Shown: positions 7,105 through 15,063 of the stretch, piece by piece | Layout of the letters: the number at the start of each line of letters is the position of its first letter | Position numbering within the stretch: the first letter of the stretch is position 1 | Source: an uncultured Prevotella sp. | GTDB taxonomy: Bacteria; Bacteroidota; Bacteroidia; Bacteroidales; Bacteroidaceae | DNA: 37,668 nt | NCBI GenBank assembly: GCA_905235905.1 | Contig: CAJONO010000217.1 | Coordinates: 1-37,668 of the forward strand | Direction: 5' to 3' | Position numbers and translations under genes: made by a program | The notes under the pieces: model-generated | Databases searched by the model: none | What the model was told of the DNA's origin: nothing | What the model saw: the letters and a program-made list of their open reading frames with translations, nothing else

Positions 7105-8652
7105 ATGGAAATTAACGTCTTATTGTTTATCGGCATAACCATTGCTGCCATCGTATTGGGCGGTGTGGGCGGATTCCTTATTTTCCGCTTTGTGCTGAAG
7201 GGAAAATACAACGAAATTATTGCGGCTGCAGAAAAAGAGGCAGAAGTCGTCAAAGAGAAAAAACTGCTTGAGGTGAAGGAGAAATTCCTGAACAAGAAGG
7301 CCGAACTGGAGAAGGAAGTGCAACAGCGCAACCAGCACATCCAGCAGAGCGAGAACAAACTGAAGCAGCGCGAACTGTCGCTCAATCAGCGGCAAGAAGA
7401 GCTGGGGCGCAGGAAAAACGAACTCGACAACCAGCAGCAGCGCATTGACAACGAGAAGAAGACAATTGCCTTGAAACAGGAGGAACTGGGCAAGATGCAG
7501 CAGAAAGAGCGGGAAAAACTTGAGGAACTCTCTGGGCTGAGTGCAGAAGAGGCACGCAACCGACTGGTGGAAAGCCTGAAAGACGAGGCCAAGACCGCCG
7601 CTGCCAGCTACATCAACGAAATCATGGACGAGGCTAAGCTGAATGCTAATGCCCAGGCCAAGAAGATTGTCATACAGACCATACAGCGAGTGGCCACTGA
7701 GACGGCTGTCGAGAACTCCGTGTCCGTATTCCATATAGACAACGATGAGGTGAAAGGCCGAATCATTGGTCGTGAGGGTAGGAATATCCGGGCCTTGGAG
7801 GCTGCCTGTGGCGTGGAAATCGTGGTCGACGACACCCCTGAGGCCATCGTTATTTCGGCCTTCGACCCTGTGCGCCGCGAAACCTGCCGTTTGGCCCTGC
7901 ACCAGTTAGTCAGCGACGGCCGCATCCATCCCGCACGTATTGAGGAGGTGGTGACCAAGGTGCGCAAGCAACTCGACAATGAGATTATAGAGACGGGCAA
8001 GCGAACGGCCATCGACCTTGGTATTCATGGCTTGCATCCTGAACTGGTGCGCATCATAGGCAAGATGAAGTACCGCTCGTCCTACGGACAGAACTTGCTG
8101 CAGCATGCCCGTGAAACGGCCAATCTCTGTGCCGTGATGGCCGCAGAACTGGGACTGAACCCGAAGAAGGCCAAGCGTGCCGGACTACTACACGATATTG
8201 GCAAGGTGCCCGACGAGGAGAGCGAGATGCCCCACGCACTCTATGGCGCCAAGATTGCCGAGCAGTATAAGGAGAAACCCGACATTTGCAATGCCATCGG
8301 TGCCCACCACGACGAGATGGAGATGCAGACGCTACTGGCACCGATCGTCCAGGTTTGCGATGCCATTAGCGGTGCCCGCCCCGGTGCTCGCCGCGAGATT
8401 GTAGAGGCCTACATCAAACGTCTGAACGACTTGGAGGCCATTGCCATGAGCTATCCAGGCGTTACGAAGACATACGCCATCCAGGCAGGACGCGAACTGC
8501 GTGTCATTGTCGGGGCCGACAAGATGAGCGATGCAGAGACCGAGGCACTCAGTGGTGAGATTGCTACGAAGATTCAGAATGAGATGACCTATCCAGGACA
8601 GGTGAAAATCACCGTGATACGTGAGACACGCTCGGTGGCCTACGCCAAATAG
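7105..8652 (+). CDS. rny: Ribonuclease Y
   Basis: Membrane-anchored endoribonuclease that starts mRNA decay, 515 residues, a usual length. Order: an N-terminal membrane helix (about 4-28), a long charged coiled coil (about 35-150), a KH RNA-binding domain with [15 protein letters not shown] near 215-230, and an HD phosphohydrolase domain with LLHDIGK near 361-367 whose His-Asp pair binds the catalytic metal. A downstream HHDEME segment completes the metal site. It follows zapA closely. RNase G in the same window gives a second route of RNA processing. A symmetrical element lies just after the gene. Confidence 0.97.
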   Translation: MEINVLLFIGITIAAIVLGGVGGFLIFRFVLKGKYNEIIAAAEKEAEVVKEKKLLEVKEKFLNKKAELEKEVQQRNQHIQQSENKLKQRELSLNQRQEELGRRKNELDNQQQRIDNEKKTIALKQEELGKMQQKEREKLEELSGLSAEEARNRLVESLKDEAKTAAASYINEIMDEAKLNANAQAKKIVIQTIQRVATETAVENSVSVFHIDNDEVKGRIIGREGRNIRALEAACGVEIVVDDTPEAIVISAFDPVRRETCRLALHQLVSDGRIHPARIEEVVTKVRKQLDNEIIETGKRTAIDLGIHGLHPELVRIIGKMKYRSSYGQNLLQHARETANLCAVMAAELGLNPKKAKRAGLLHDIGKVPDEESEMPHALYGAKIAEQYKEKPDICNAIGAHHDEMEMQTLLAPIVQVCDAISGARPGARREIVEAYIKRLNDLEAIAMSYPGVTKTYAIQAGRELRVIVGADKMSDAETEALSGEIATKIQNEMTYPGQVKITVIRETRSVAYAK

Positions 8653-8668
8653 ACATCTTATGAAAATA

Positions 8669-8736
8669 GGGAGCTAAAGGGAGTTAGAGGAAGTTGAAGA
8701 GCAATGGTTCTTCGCCCCTTTAACTCCCTTTGCTCC
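8669..8736. repeat. Decamer-type repeats forming a hairpin between rny and purL
   Basis: Near-10-base units GGGAGCTAAA, GGGAGTTAGA and GGAAGTTGAA run in tandem from about 8669. Their complement, TAACTCCCTTTGCTCC, follows at 8721-8736. It pairs with 8670-8685 apart from one bulge. It may end the rny transcript, but no T-run follows (CTAAAAAG), so a repeat-derived hairpin is the safer call. Confidence 0.55.
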
Positions 8737-8790
8737 TAAAAAGTAGAGCGAATGCGAAACCATGTATATATAATAAGGTAATTAGATAAT

Positions 8791-11700
8791 ATGATTCTTT
8801 TCTTTCAGACTCCAGGTCAAAGCGTGATTGCCACACAAGTGGATCACCAGCTCAATCATGACGAAGTACAAGAACTCTGTTGGCTTTATGGAGGTGCCAC
8901 GCTATTCGAGGGCGAGCAGATTAAGGGCTATTTCATTGGTCCGCGCCGCGAAATGGTGACCCCTTGGTCGACGAATGCCGTTGAGATTACGCAAAACATG
9001 AATCTCAAGGGCATTCGCCGCATAGAGGAGTATTTTCCCGTGGATAGCGAGGAGGCCGACCACGACCCCATGCTGCAGCGCATGTATAAGGGACTCGACC
9101 AGAACATCTTCACTGTCAACATCAAGCCTGAACCCATCAAGCATGTAGAGAACTTGGAAGAGTATAACGAGCAGGAGGGGCTGGCTCTTTCGCCCGAAGA
9201 GATTGAGTATCTGCACGGACTGGAGAAGCAGAACGGACGGCCGCTGACCGACTCGGAAATCTTCGGCTTTGCCCAGATAAACTCGGAGCACTGCCGTCAC
9301 AAGATTTTCGGAGGAACCTTCATCATCGACGGCAAGGAGATGGAATCGTCGCTCTTTGCCATGATTAAGAAAACCACGCAAGAGAATCCCAACAAGATTC
9401 TCTCGGCCTATAAGGATAATGTGGCCTTTGCCCAGGGACCCGTCGTCGAGCAGTTCGCTCCTGCCGACCAGAGCACCAGCGACTATTTTCAGGTGAAGGA
9501 TATTGAGAGTGTTATCTCGCTGAAGGCTGAGACCCATAACTTCCCCACCACTGTAGAGCCGTTCAACGGTGCAGCCACGGGCACGGGTGGTGAGATTCGC
9601 GACCGTATGGGTGGCGGCGTAGGCTCATGGCCCATCGCCGGTACGGCTGTCTACATGACCGCCTATCCCCGCCTCGATGATACAGAGGAAAGCGCTCAAC
9701 TCTCAACTCTCAACCCTCAACTTAAAAGAGATTGGGAAGATATTCTTCCTGTGCGACAGTGGCTCTACCAGACGCCTGAACAGATTCTTATCAAGGCCTC
9801 GAACGGCGCCAGTGACTTTGGCAATAAGTTCGGCCAGCCCCTCATCTGCGGCTCAGTGCTCACCTTCGAGCACCAGGAGCGTCCCGTGGGCAGCAATCAG
9901 CAGGAGTCCGTGGGCAGCAATCAGCAGGAGCGTCCCGTGGGCAGCAATCAGCAGGAGTCCGTGGGCAGCGGTTTGCCCGCTGCCACCAAATACGCCTACG
10001 ACAAAGTAATCATGCTGGCTGGTGGTGTAGGCTACGGCACCAAGCGCGACTGCCTGAAGAAAGAACCCCAGAAAGGCAACAAGGTAGTTGTGGTTGGTGG
10101 CGACAACTATCGCATCGGTCTCGGTGGTGGCTCCGTTTCGTCGGTCGATACGGGACGCTACTCGAACGGCATCGAGCTGAACGCCGTGCAGCGTGCCAAC
10201 CCTGAGATGCAGAAGCGCGCCTACAACCTTGTTCGCGCCCTCTGCGAGGAAGACGTGAATCCCGTCGTATCTATTCACGACCACGGTAGTGCCGGCCACC
10301 TGAACTGCCTCTCCGAGCTGGTCGAGGAGTGTGGCGGCGAGATCGACATGACCAAACTGCCCATTGGCGACCAGACCCTATCCTCTAAGGAAATCATTGC
10401 CAATGAGAGTCAGGAGCGCATGGGCCTGCTTATTGACGAGAAGCATATAGAGCACGTGCGAAAGATTGCCGAGCGTGAACGCGCACCGATGTATGTGGTG
10501 GGCGAGACCACGGGCGATGCGCACTTCTCTTTTGTACAGGGCGACGGCGTGAAACCCTTCGACCTCGATGTGGCTCAGATGTTTGGGCACTCGCCCAAGA
10601 CCATCATGCGCGACAACACCGTAGAGCGTCACTACGCTCCAGTCACATATAGTGTGGGCAGCGGTTTCCCCGCTGCCATCAACGATTATCTGGAACGTGT
10701 CCTCCAACTCGAGGCTGTTGCCTGCAAGGACTGGCTCACCAACAAGGTCGACCGCTCGGTGACGGGTAAGATTGCTCGCCAGCAGTGCCAAGGCGAAATA
10801 CAGCTGCCGCTCAGTGACTGTGGTGTGGTGGCTCTCGACTATCGGGGCGAGAAAGGCATTGCCACTGCTATTGGTCATGCGCCGCAGGCTGGTCTGGCCT
10901 CGCCTGAGGCAGGCAGTGTGCTCTCCGTGGCCGAGGCACTGACCAACATCGTTTGGGCTCCATTGGCCGATGGTATGGATTCGCTCTCATTATCGGCCAA
11001 CTGGATGTGGCCCTGTCGTTCGCAGGAGGGTGAGGATGCCCGCCTCTATACGGCCGTCAAGGCCTTGAGTGATTTCTGTTGTGCCCTGCATATCAACGTG
11101 CCTACGGGTAAGGACTCCCTCTCCCTCTCGCAGCAGTATCCCAACGGCGAGAAGATCATTTCGCCTGGAACGGTCATCGTCAGTGCCGGTGGCGAGGTGA
11201 GCAATGTCAGGAAGGTGGTGTCGCCCGTACTGGTCAACGACAAGCGGGCCTCCATCTATCACATCGACTTCTCGTTCTGCGAGCAGCGCCTCGGCGGCTC
11301 GGCCTTTGCCCAGAGCTTAGGCAAGGTGGGCGACGACGTGCCTACGGTTGAGAATCCCGAGTATTTTGCCGATGCCTTTATGGCTGTCCAGGAGATGATT
11401 AAGCGCGGCTGGATTATGGCTGGCCACGACATCTCGGCTGGTGGTCTTGTCACCACCTTGTTAGAGATGTGCTTTGCCAACACTCGTGGCGGCATGCACA
11501 TCAACCTGCACGACATTTGTTCTGACGGCGATGTGGTGAAAACGCTTTTTGCCGAGAATCCAGGCGTGGTTGTCGAGGTGAGCGATGAGCACAAGATAGA
11601 GTTCATGAAACTGATGGAGGAGATGGGCATCGGCTATGCCAAGATAGGCTATCCCGTTGAGGACAGCCGCACCATCGAGGTGGTCTGGCCTACAGATAAT

Positions 11701-12702
11701 TCTCAAGCCTCAAACCTCAAATCTCAAATCACCTTCGACATTGACCATCTGCGCGACGTTTGGTACAAGACCTCCTACCTGCTCGACCGCAGACAGAGCT
11801 TCAACGGCAAGGCCCGTGAGCGCTATGAGAACTACAAACAGCAGCCGTTGGAGATGAAGTTCCCTCGCCACTTCAAGGGTACGCTGAAGCATTATGGTCT
11901 CAACCCCGACCGTTGGAAAGAAACCTCAAACCTCAAACCTCAAACCTCAAACCTCCCCAAGGCTGCCATTATTCGTGAGAAAGGAACGAACGGTGAGCGC
12001 GAGATGGCCTACTCCATGTATCTGGCGGGCTTCGACGTGAAGGATGTGATGATGACCGACCTGATTAGTGGCCGCGAGACGCTCGACGACATCAACCTCA
12101 TCGTCTTCTGCGGAGGCTTCTCCAACAGCGATGTGCTCGGCTCGGCCAAGGGCTGGGCGGGTGCCTTCCTTTTCAACCCCAAGGCCAAGGAGGCCCTCGA
12201 CAAGTTCTATGCCCGCAAGGACACTCTCTCGTTAGGCATTTGCAATGGATGCCAACTGATGGTGGAACTGGGTTTGACGGGGGCAAAAGGCGCAAAGATG
12301 CTACATAATGACAGCCATAAGTTCGAGAGTGAGTTCATTACGCTTCAGATACCGAAGAATAATAGTGTGATGTTCGGTTCGTTGAGTGGTTCGAAGCTTG
12401 GTCTCTGGGTGGCTCATGGCGAAGGAAAATTCTCTCTGCCGGAAGCAGAGAGCACGTACAACGTGATTGCAAAGTACAACTACCACGGCTATCCCGCCAA
12501 TCCCAACGGCTCTGACTACGACGTGGCCGGCATCTGTTCTGAGGATGGCCGCCACCTGTGCATGATGCCCCATCTCGAAAGAGCCATCTTCCCCTGGCAG
12601 TGTGCGTGGTATCCGCAGAACCGTCGCAATGATGAGGTGACACCGTGGATTGAGGCCTTCGTCAACGCAAGGAAGTGGGTGGAACAATGTACTGAACTAT
12701 GA
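8791..12702 (+). CDS. purL: Phosphoribosylformylglycinamidine synthase, large single-chain form, with repeat insertions
   Basis: Converts FGAR, ATP and glutamine to FGAM in purine synthesis. It is the single-chain type: an N-terminal PurS-like part, a linker with NSEHCRHKIF near 168-177, two ATP-binding synthase repeats, and a C-terminal class I glutaminase with nucleophile Cys1151 (GICNGCQ) and the His1261/Glu1263 pair (MPHLER). At 1303 residues it is longer than I would expect for Bacteroidetes homologues (about 1230-1240). The excess fits several in-frame low-complexity insertions: three CTCAA-type heptamer arrays, a 51-bp tandem repeat encoding QERPVGSNQ/QESVGSNQ units, and a second copy of the GC palindrome. 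All catalytic motifs are intact, so the enzyme is probably active and the inserts lie in surface loops. The downstream transporter frame overlaps its 3' end. Confidence 0.96.
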   Translation: MILFFQTPGQSVIATQVDHQLNHDEVQELCWLYGGATLFEGEQIKGYFIGPRREMVTPWSTNAVEITQNMNLKGIRRIEEYFPVDSEEADHDPMLQRMYKGLDQNIFTVNIKPEPIKHVENLEEYNEQEGLALSPEEIEYLHGLEKQNGRPLTDSEIFGFAQINSEHCRHKIFGGTFIIDGKEMESSLFAMIKKTTQENPNKILSAYKDNVAFAQGPVVEQFAPADQSTSDYFQVKDIESVISLKAETHNFPTTVEPFNGAATGTGGEIRDRMGGGVGSWPIAGTAVYMTAYPRLDDTEESAQLSTLNPQLKRDWEDILPVRQWLYQTPEQILIKASNGASDFGNKFGQPLICGSVLTFEHQERPVGSNQQESVGSNQQERPVGSNQQESVGSGLPAATKYAYDKVIMLAGGVGYGTKRDCLKKEPQKGNKVVVVGGDNYRIGLGGGSVSSVDTGRYSNGIELNAVQRANPEMQKRAYNLVRALCEEDVNPVVSIHDHGSAGHLNCLSELVEECGGEIDMTKLPIGDQTLSSKEIIANESQERMGLLIDEKHIEHVRKIAERERAPMYVVGETTGDAHFSFVQGDGVKPFDLDVAQMFGHSPKTIMRDNTVERHYAPVTYSVGSGFPAAINDYLERVLQLEAVACKDWLTNKVDRSVTGKIARQQCQGEIQLPLSDCGVVALDYRGEKGIATAIGHAPQAGLASPEAGSVLSVAEALTNIVWAPLADGMDSLSLSANWMWPCRSQEGEDARLYTAVKALSDFCCALHINVPTGKDSLSLSQQYPNGEKIISPGTVIVSAGGEVSNVRKVVSPVLVNDKRASIYHIDFSFCEQRLGGSAFAQSLGKVGDDVPTVENPEYFADAFMAVQEMIKRGWIMAGHDISAGGLVTTLLEMCFANTRGGMHINLHDICSDGDVVKTLFAENPGVVVEVSDEHKIEFMKLMEEMGIGYAKIGYPVEDSRTIEVVWPTDNSQASNLKSQITFDIDHLRDVWYKTSYLLDRRQSFNGKARERYENYKQQPLEMKFPRHFKGTLKHYGLNPDRWKETSNLKPQTSNLPKAAIIREKGTNGEREMAYSMYLAGFDVKDVMMTDLISGRETLDDINLIVFCGGFSNSDVLGSAKGWAGAFLFNPKAKEALDKFYARKDTLSLGICNGCQLMVELGLTGAKGAKMLHNDSHKFESEFITLQIPKNNSVMFGSLSGSKLGLWVAHGEGKFSLPEAESTYNVIAKYNYHGYPANPNGSDYDVAGICSEDGRHLCMMPHLERAIFPWQCAWYPQNRRNDEVTPWIEAFVNARKWVEQCTEL
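9695..9722 (+). repeat. Heptamer tandem repeat 1 within purL
   Basis: Four 7-base units: CTCAACT, CTCAACT, CTCAACC, CTCAACT. They are read in purL as AQLSTLNPQL, at a junction between conserved blocks, which looks like an inserted loop. Confidence 0.85.
9874..9984 (+). repeat. 51-bp tandem repeat ending in a palindrome within purL
   Basis: A 27-base unit (9874-9900) and a 24-base unit (9901-9924) recur as 9925-9951 and 9952 onward. All lengths are multiples of three, so the purL frame is kept and gives QERPVGSNQ, QESVGSNQ, QERPVGSNQ, QESVGSG. The last unit runs into a palindrome: GGCAGCGG (9964-9971) and CCGCTGCC (9977-9984) around a 5-base loop. Confidence 0.9.
10657..10677. repeat. Second copy of the GGCAGCGG palindrome within purL
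   Basis: GGCAGCGG (10657-10664), loop TTTCC, CCGCTGCC (10670-10677): the same arms and loop length as the copy at 9964-9984, 0.7 kb upstream. The preceding bases are also shared (GTGGGCAGCGGTTT in one, GTGGGCAGCGGTTT after TGT in the other). It is translated as SVGSGFPAA, against SVGSGLPAA in the first copy. Confidence 0.8.
11702..11729 (+). repeat. Heptamer tandem repeat 2 within purL
   Basis: Four units: CTCAAGC, CTCAAAC, CTCAAAT, CTCAAAT. They are translated as SQASNLKSQI between two conserved parts of the second synthase half. Confidence 0.85.
11925..11952 (+). repeat. Heptamer tandem repeat 3 within purL
   Basis: Four perfect units of CTCAAAC plus a partial CTC, read as TSNLKPQTSNL just before the glutaminase domain (AAIIREKGTNGE). 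Confidence 0.9.
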
Positions 12703-13228
12703 ACTCGTAAAGACCTTCTTCAAGATTGGCATATTCACCCTTGGGGGTGGGTATGCCATGATACCCTTAATTGAGACGGAGGTGGTCGACAAGCACAAAT
12801 GGATTACTAAGCAGGAGTTTCTCGACCTCATTGCCATTGCTCAGAGTTGTCCGGGCGTGTTTGCCATCAACATGAGTGTCTTCATAGGCTATAAGTTGCG
12901 CAAGCTGCGCGGAGCCATCAGCTGTGCCCTCGGCACCGCCTTGCCCTCCTTCCTTATCATTCTGGCCATTGCCATGTTCTTCCAGCAGTTTCAGGACAAT
13001 CCGGTGGTGGCTTCCATCTTCCGTGGCATACGCCCGGCCGTCGTGGCACTCATTGCCGTGCCCACCTTCAACATGGCCCGCAGTGCAAAGCTCAGTTGGT
13101 TCAACTGCTGGATACCCATTGTCTCGGCACTGCTCATCTGGGCTTTGGGCGTATCACCTATTTATATTATATTGATAGCAGGTATCGGTGGCTATCTCTA
13201 TGGCACCCTTATCAAACCGACGGAATAA
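12650..13228 (+). CDS. Chromate transporter, first half-size subunit
   Basis: Membrane protein of the CHR (chromate ion transporter) family, half-size form. FKIGIFTLGGGYAMIPLIE near the N terminus and the later SCPGVFAINMSVFIGYK are family signatures, and about five or six hydrophobic segments follow. The half-size proteins are expected to work as a pair with the next gene. The start is uncertain: the frame has no ATG near the expected N terminus. Options are TTG at 12650 (used here, 192 residues, overlapping purL by 53 bases) or CTG at 12692 (178 residues). The ATGs at 12687 and 12699 are in another frame and soon stop. The natural substrate may not be chromate; many family members in anaerobes have never been tested. 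Confidence 0.85.
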   Translation: MRPSSTQGSGWNNVLNYELVKTFFKIGIFTLGGGYAMIPLIETEVVDKHKWITKQEFLDLIAIAQSCPGVFAINMSVFIGYKLRKLRGAISCALGTALPSFLIILAIAMFFQQFQDNPVVASIFRGIRPAVVALIAVPTFNMARSAKLSWFNCWIPIVSALLIWALGVSPIYIILIAGIGGYLYGTLIKPTE

Positions 13229-13250
13229 TCCCCTAACTCTCTTCCACACC

Positions 13251-13826
13251 ATGATCTACCTTTATCTCTTCATCACTTTCTTCGAGATTGGCCTCTTCGG
13301 CTTCGGGGGAGGCTATGGCATGCTCTCGCTCATACAGAACGAAACGGTGGAGCACTGGCACTGGCTTACCACCGCCGAGTTTACCGATATCGTGGCCGTG
13401 AGCCAGATGACTCCAGGACCTATTGGCATCAACTCGGCCACGTATTGTGGCTACACAGCCTGTGTCAACGCCGGTTACTCCATGCCGATGGCCGTCTTAG
13501 GTTCTGTCACAGCTACGTGTGCCCTTGTCTTGCCGTCATTCATCCTGATGATTCTCATTAGCAAGATGTTTCTCAAGTATATGAAGACGGTGGCCGTGCA
13601 GTCTGTCTTTGCAGGACTACGGCCTGCCGTGGTGGGACTATTGGCTGCTGCAACACTGCTGCTTTGTACGAAGGAGAACTTTTCCGCCCCCGGCGAGAAT
13701 GCTTGGCAGTTCGGAATAAGCGTCATGCTTTTTATCGCCACCTTTGTGGGCACCCTCTTCTTCAAGGTCAATCCCATTAAGATGATAGTGATGAGTGCCT
13801 TTGCCGGTCTGCTCTTGCTCTATTAG
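13251..13826 (+). CDS. Chromate transporter, second half-size subunit
   Basis: Second CHR-family protein, 191 residues from ATG 13251, chosen because it begins MIYLYLFITFFEIGLFGFGGGYGML as in related proteins; an in-frame upstream start at 13188 would overlap the previous gene and add a non-hydrophobic leader. The family marks GFGGGYG and SQMTPGPIGINSAT are present, with roughly six membrane segments. It follows the first subunit by 22 bases, and the two should form a heterodimer equivalent to one full-length ChrA. A strong terminator follows. Nothing here points to a chromate-responsive regulator. Confidence 0.9.
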   Translation: MIYLYLFITFFEIGLFGFGGGYGMLSLIQNETVEHWHWLTTAEFTDIVAVSQMTPGPIGINSATYCGYTACVNAGYSMPMAVLGSVTATCALVLPSFILMILISKMFLKYMKTVAVQSVFAGLRPAVVGLLAAATLLLCTKENFSAPGENAWQFGISVMLFIATFVGTLFFKVNPIKMIVMSAFAGLLLLY

Positions 13827-13893
13827 CGACTAAACCGCTCACTTCAACGAATCTACGTTGCTTGCTTTTTGGGGGGTGATGTCGCACGTAAAA

Positions 13894-13936
13894 ATAAATC
13901 TCCATCGCTTCACAGCGACGGAGATTTCGTTTTCTT
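13894..13936 (+). terminator. Rho-independent terminator after the chromate transporter genes
   Basis: AAATCTCCATCGCT (13896-13909) pairs with AGCGACGGAGATTT (13914-13927) with one internal mismatch and a TCAC loop. It is followed by CGTTTTCTT. It lies between the end of the transporter operon and the converging rhaD gene and may serve both. Confidence 0.8.
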
Positions 13937-14006
13937 CAGTTGTAGTAATTTAAAATGATCTAAATATATAGTCAGTAGTTGTTTTTTGTCTTTTGAGAAT
14001 CAGTTG

Positions 14007-14816
14007 TTATCGCGGCAGATTGAAAGCTCGGGTCATTTCCTTCATCTGTTCGTCGCTCATGCCCTCAGGTTCGAAGCCCATGCACTTGGCGTTGATATAG
14101 ATTTTTGCACTCTTTGAGAGAACGTCTATCTGGTCGAAGGCATCCATCACGTCCTTGCCCTTGGCAAAGACACCATGCTTCTCCCACATCACGACATCAT
14201 ACTCCTCAAGCTCTTTCAGCGTGGCTTCGGCCAACTCGTTCGAACCTGGCAGGGTGTAAGGCACTATGCCCAATCCTAACGGACAGAAAGCTTTCGTTTC
14301 GGGAATCATCGACCATAAGATACGTGTCAGCACGTCTTTGCCCAGGAACTCGCGTTTGTGGCTCATAGCCACCAATTCTATGGGATGCGTGTGAACCGTT
14401 GCCTTATAGCCCGAACCTGTTTCAATCTGACGGGCATGAACGGCAAGATGGCTGGGCAGTTCGCTGGTAGGCATCACGGCGTTGTCGGCAATAATCACAT
14501 ACGAAGCGCAGTCGTCGAGAATACGTATCACGCTTCCGTTGTCCATTGGCCATCGGGCCAGATCGCGCATGCGCTTGCCCGTTCCCTTACAATAGAAATA
14601 ACAGCCTTTCAGTGCAGGAAGCGTGATGCCTATTTGCTTCACGTCGCTGATGGCAGGCAACTGGCAGATTTCGTCGTCAACATATTCCGTCACGTTCACG
14701 GTGATATTGCCACCGTTGCGCTCGGCCCATCCGTTCTGCCAAAGATAGCCTGCCACTTCGGCAGTCTTCTCAATCTCTGCCCTCAGTGCTGGTCTTCCCT
14801 CTAAAATACTTTTCAT
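14007..14816 (-). CDS. rhaD: Rhamnulose-1-phosphate aldolase
   Basis: Zinc-dependent class II aldolase that splits L-rhamnulose-1-phosphate into dihydroxyacetone phosphate and lactaldehyde. Its 269 residues match the E. coli enzyme (about 274). Visible landmarks are NGWAERNGGNIT (29-40), the substrate phosphate site, the zinc-binding HTHP motif near 140-143, and the later EKHG motif that gives a third His ligand. It stands alone: no rhamnose isomerase, kinase, transporter or AraC-type regulator lies next to it, although these are often clustered with rhaD. It has its own promoter element at 14845-14852 and is divergent from mrp. Confidence 0.95.
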   Translation of the reverse strand: MKSILEGRPALRAEIEKTAEVAGYLWQNGWAERNGGNITVNVTEYVDDEICQLPAISDVKQIGITLPALKGCYFYCKGTGKRMRDLARWPMDNGSVIRILDDCASYVIIADNAVMPTSELPSHLAVHARQIETGSGYKATVHTHPIELVAMSHKREFLGKDVLTRILWSMIPETKAFCPLGLGIVPYTLPGSNELAEATLKELEEYDVVMWEKHGVFAKGKDVMDAFDQIDVLSKSAKIYINAKCMGFEPEGMSDEQMKEMTRAFNLPR

Positions 14817-14844
14817 TTTGTATCTTTTAGTTTTAAATTTGTTG

Positions 14845-14852
14845 CAAAGATA
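14845..14852 (-). promoter_or_regulatory. Bacteroidetes -7 element for rhaD
   Basis: The minus strand reads TATCTTTG 28 bases before the rhaD ATG. A TTG at 14877-14875 is slightly farther upstream than usual for the -33 box. Confidence 0.55.
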
Positions 14853-15012
14853 TACCTATTTTTCGGTAATAGAGCAAGTTTTTTGATTTTTCGTCCCTAA
14901 TTTATGATTTTTTTATTTGTTGTATCGTGGGAATCTGTGTTTTGCTTTCCATACAATTGCTTGAAGAATTATTTTTTTGTTGCTACAGGCTGGTTATCTC
15001 GAAAAAAATGAT

Positions 15013-15020
15013 TAAATTTG
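15013..15020 (+). promoter_or_regulatory. Bacteroidetes -7 element for mrp
   Basis: TAAATTTG followed by CACC, 43 bases before the mrp ATG. The -33 region is not convincing. Confidence 0.5.
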
Positions 15021-15063
15021 CACCGAAAAAAGGAGATTGTGAATACTGTAATCAGAATCGTTT

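Noticed and set aside
14007..14816. A rhamnose catabolic operon
   Set aside because: Only rhaD is present; neighbours are unrelated and on their own promoters.
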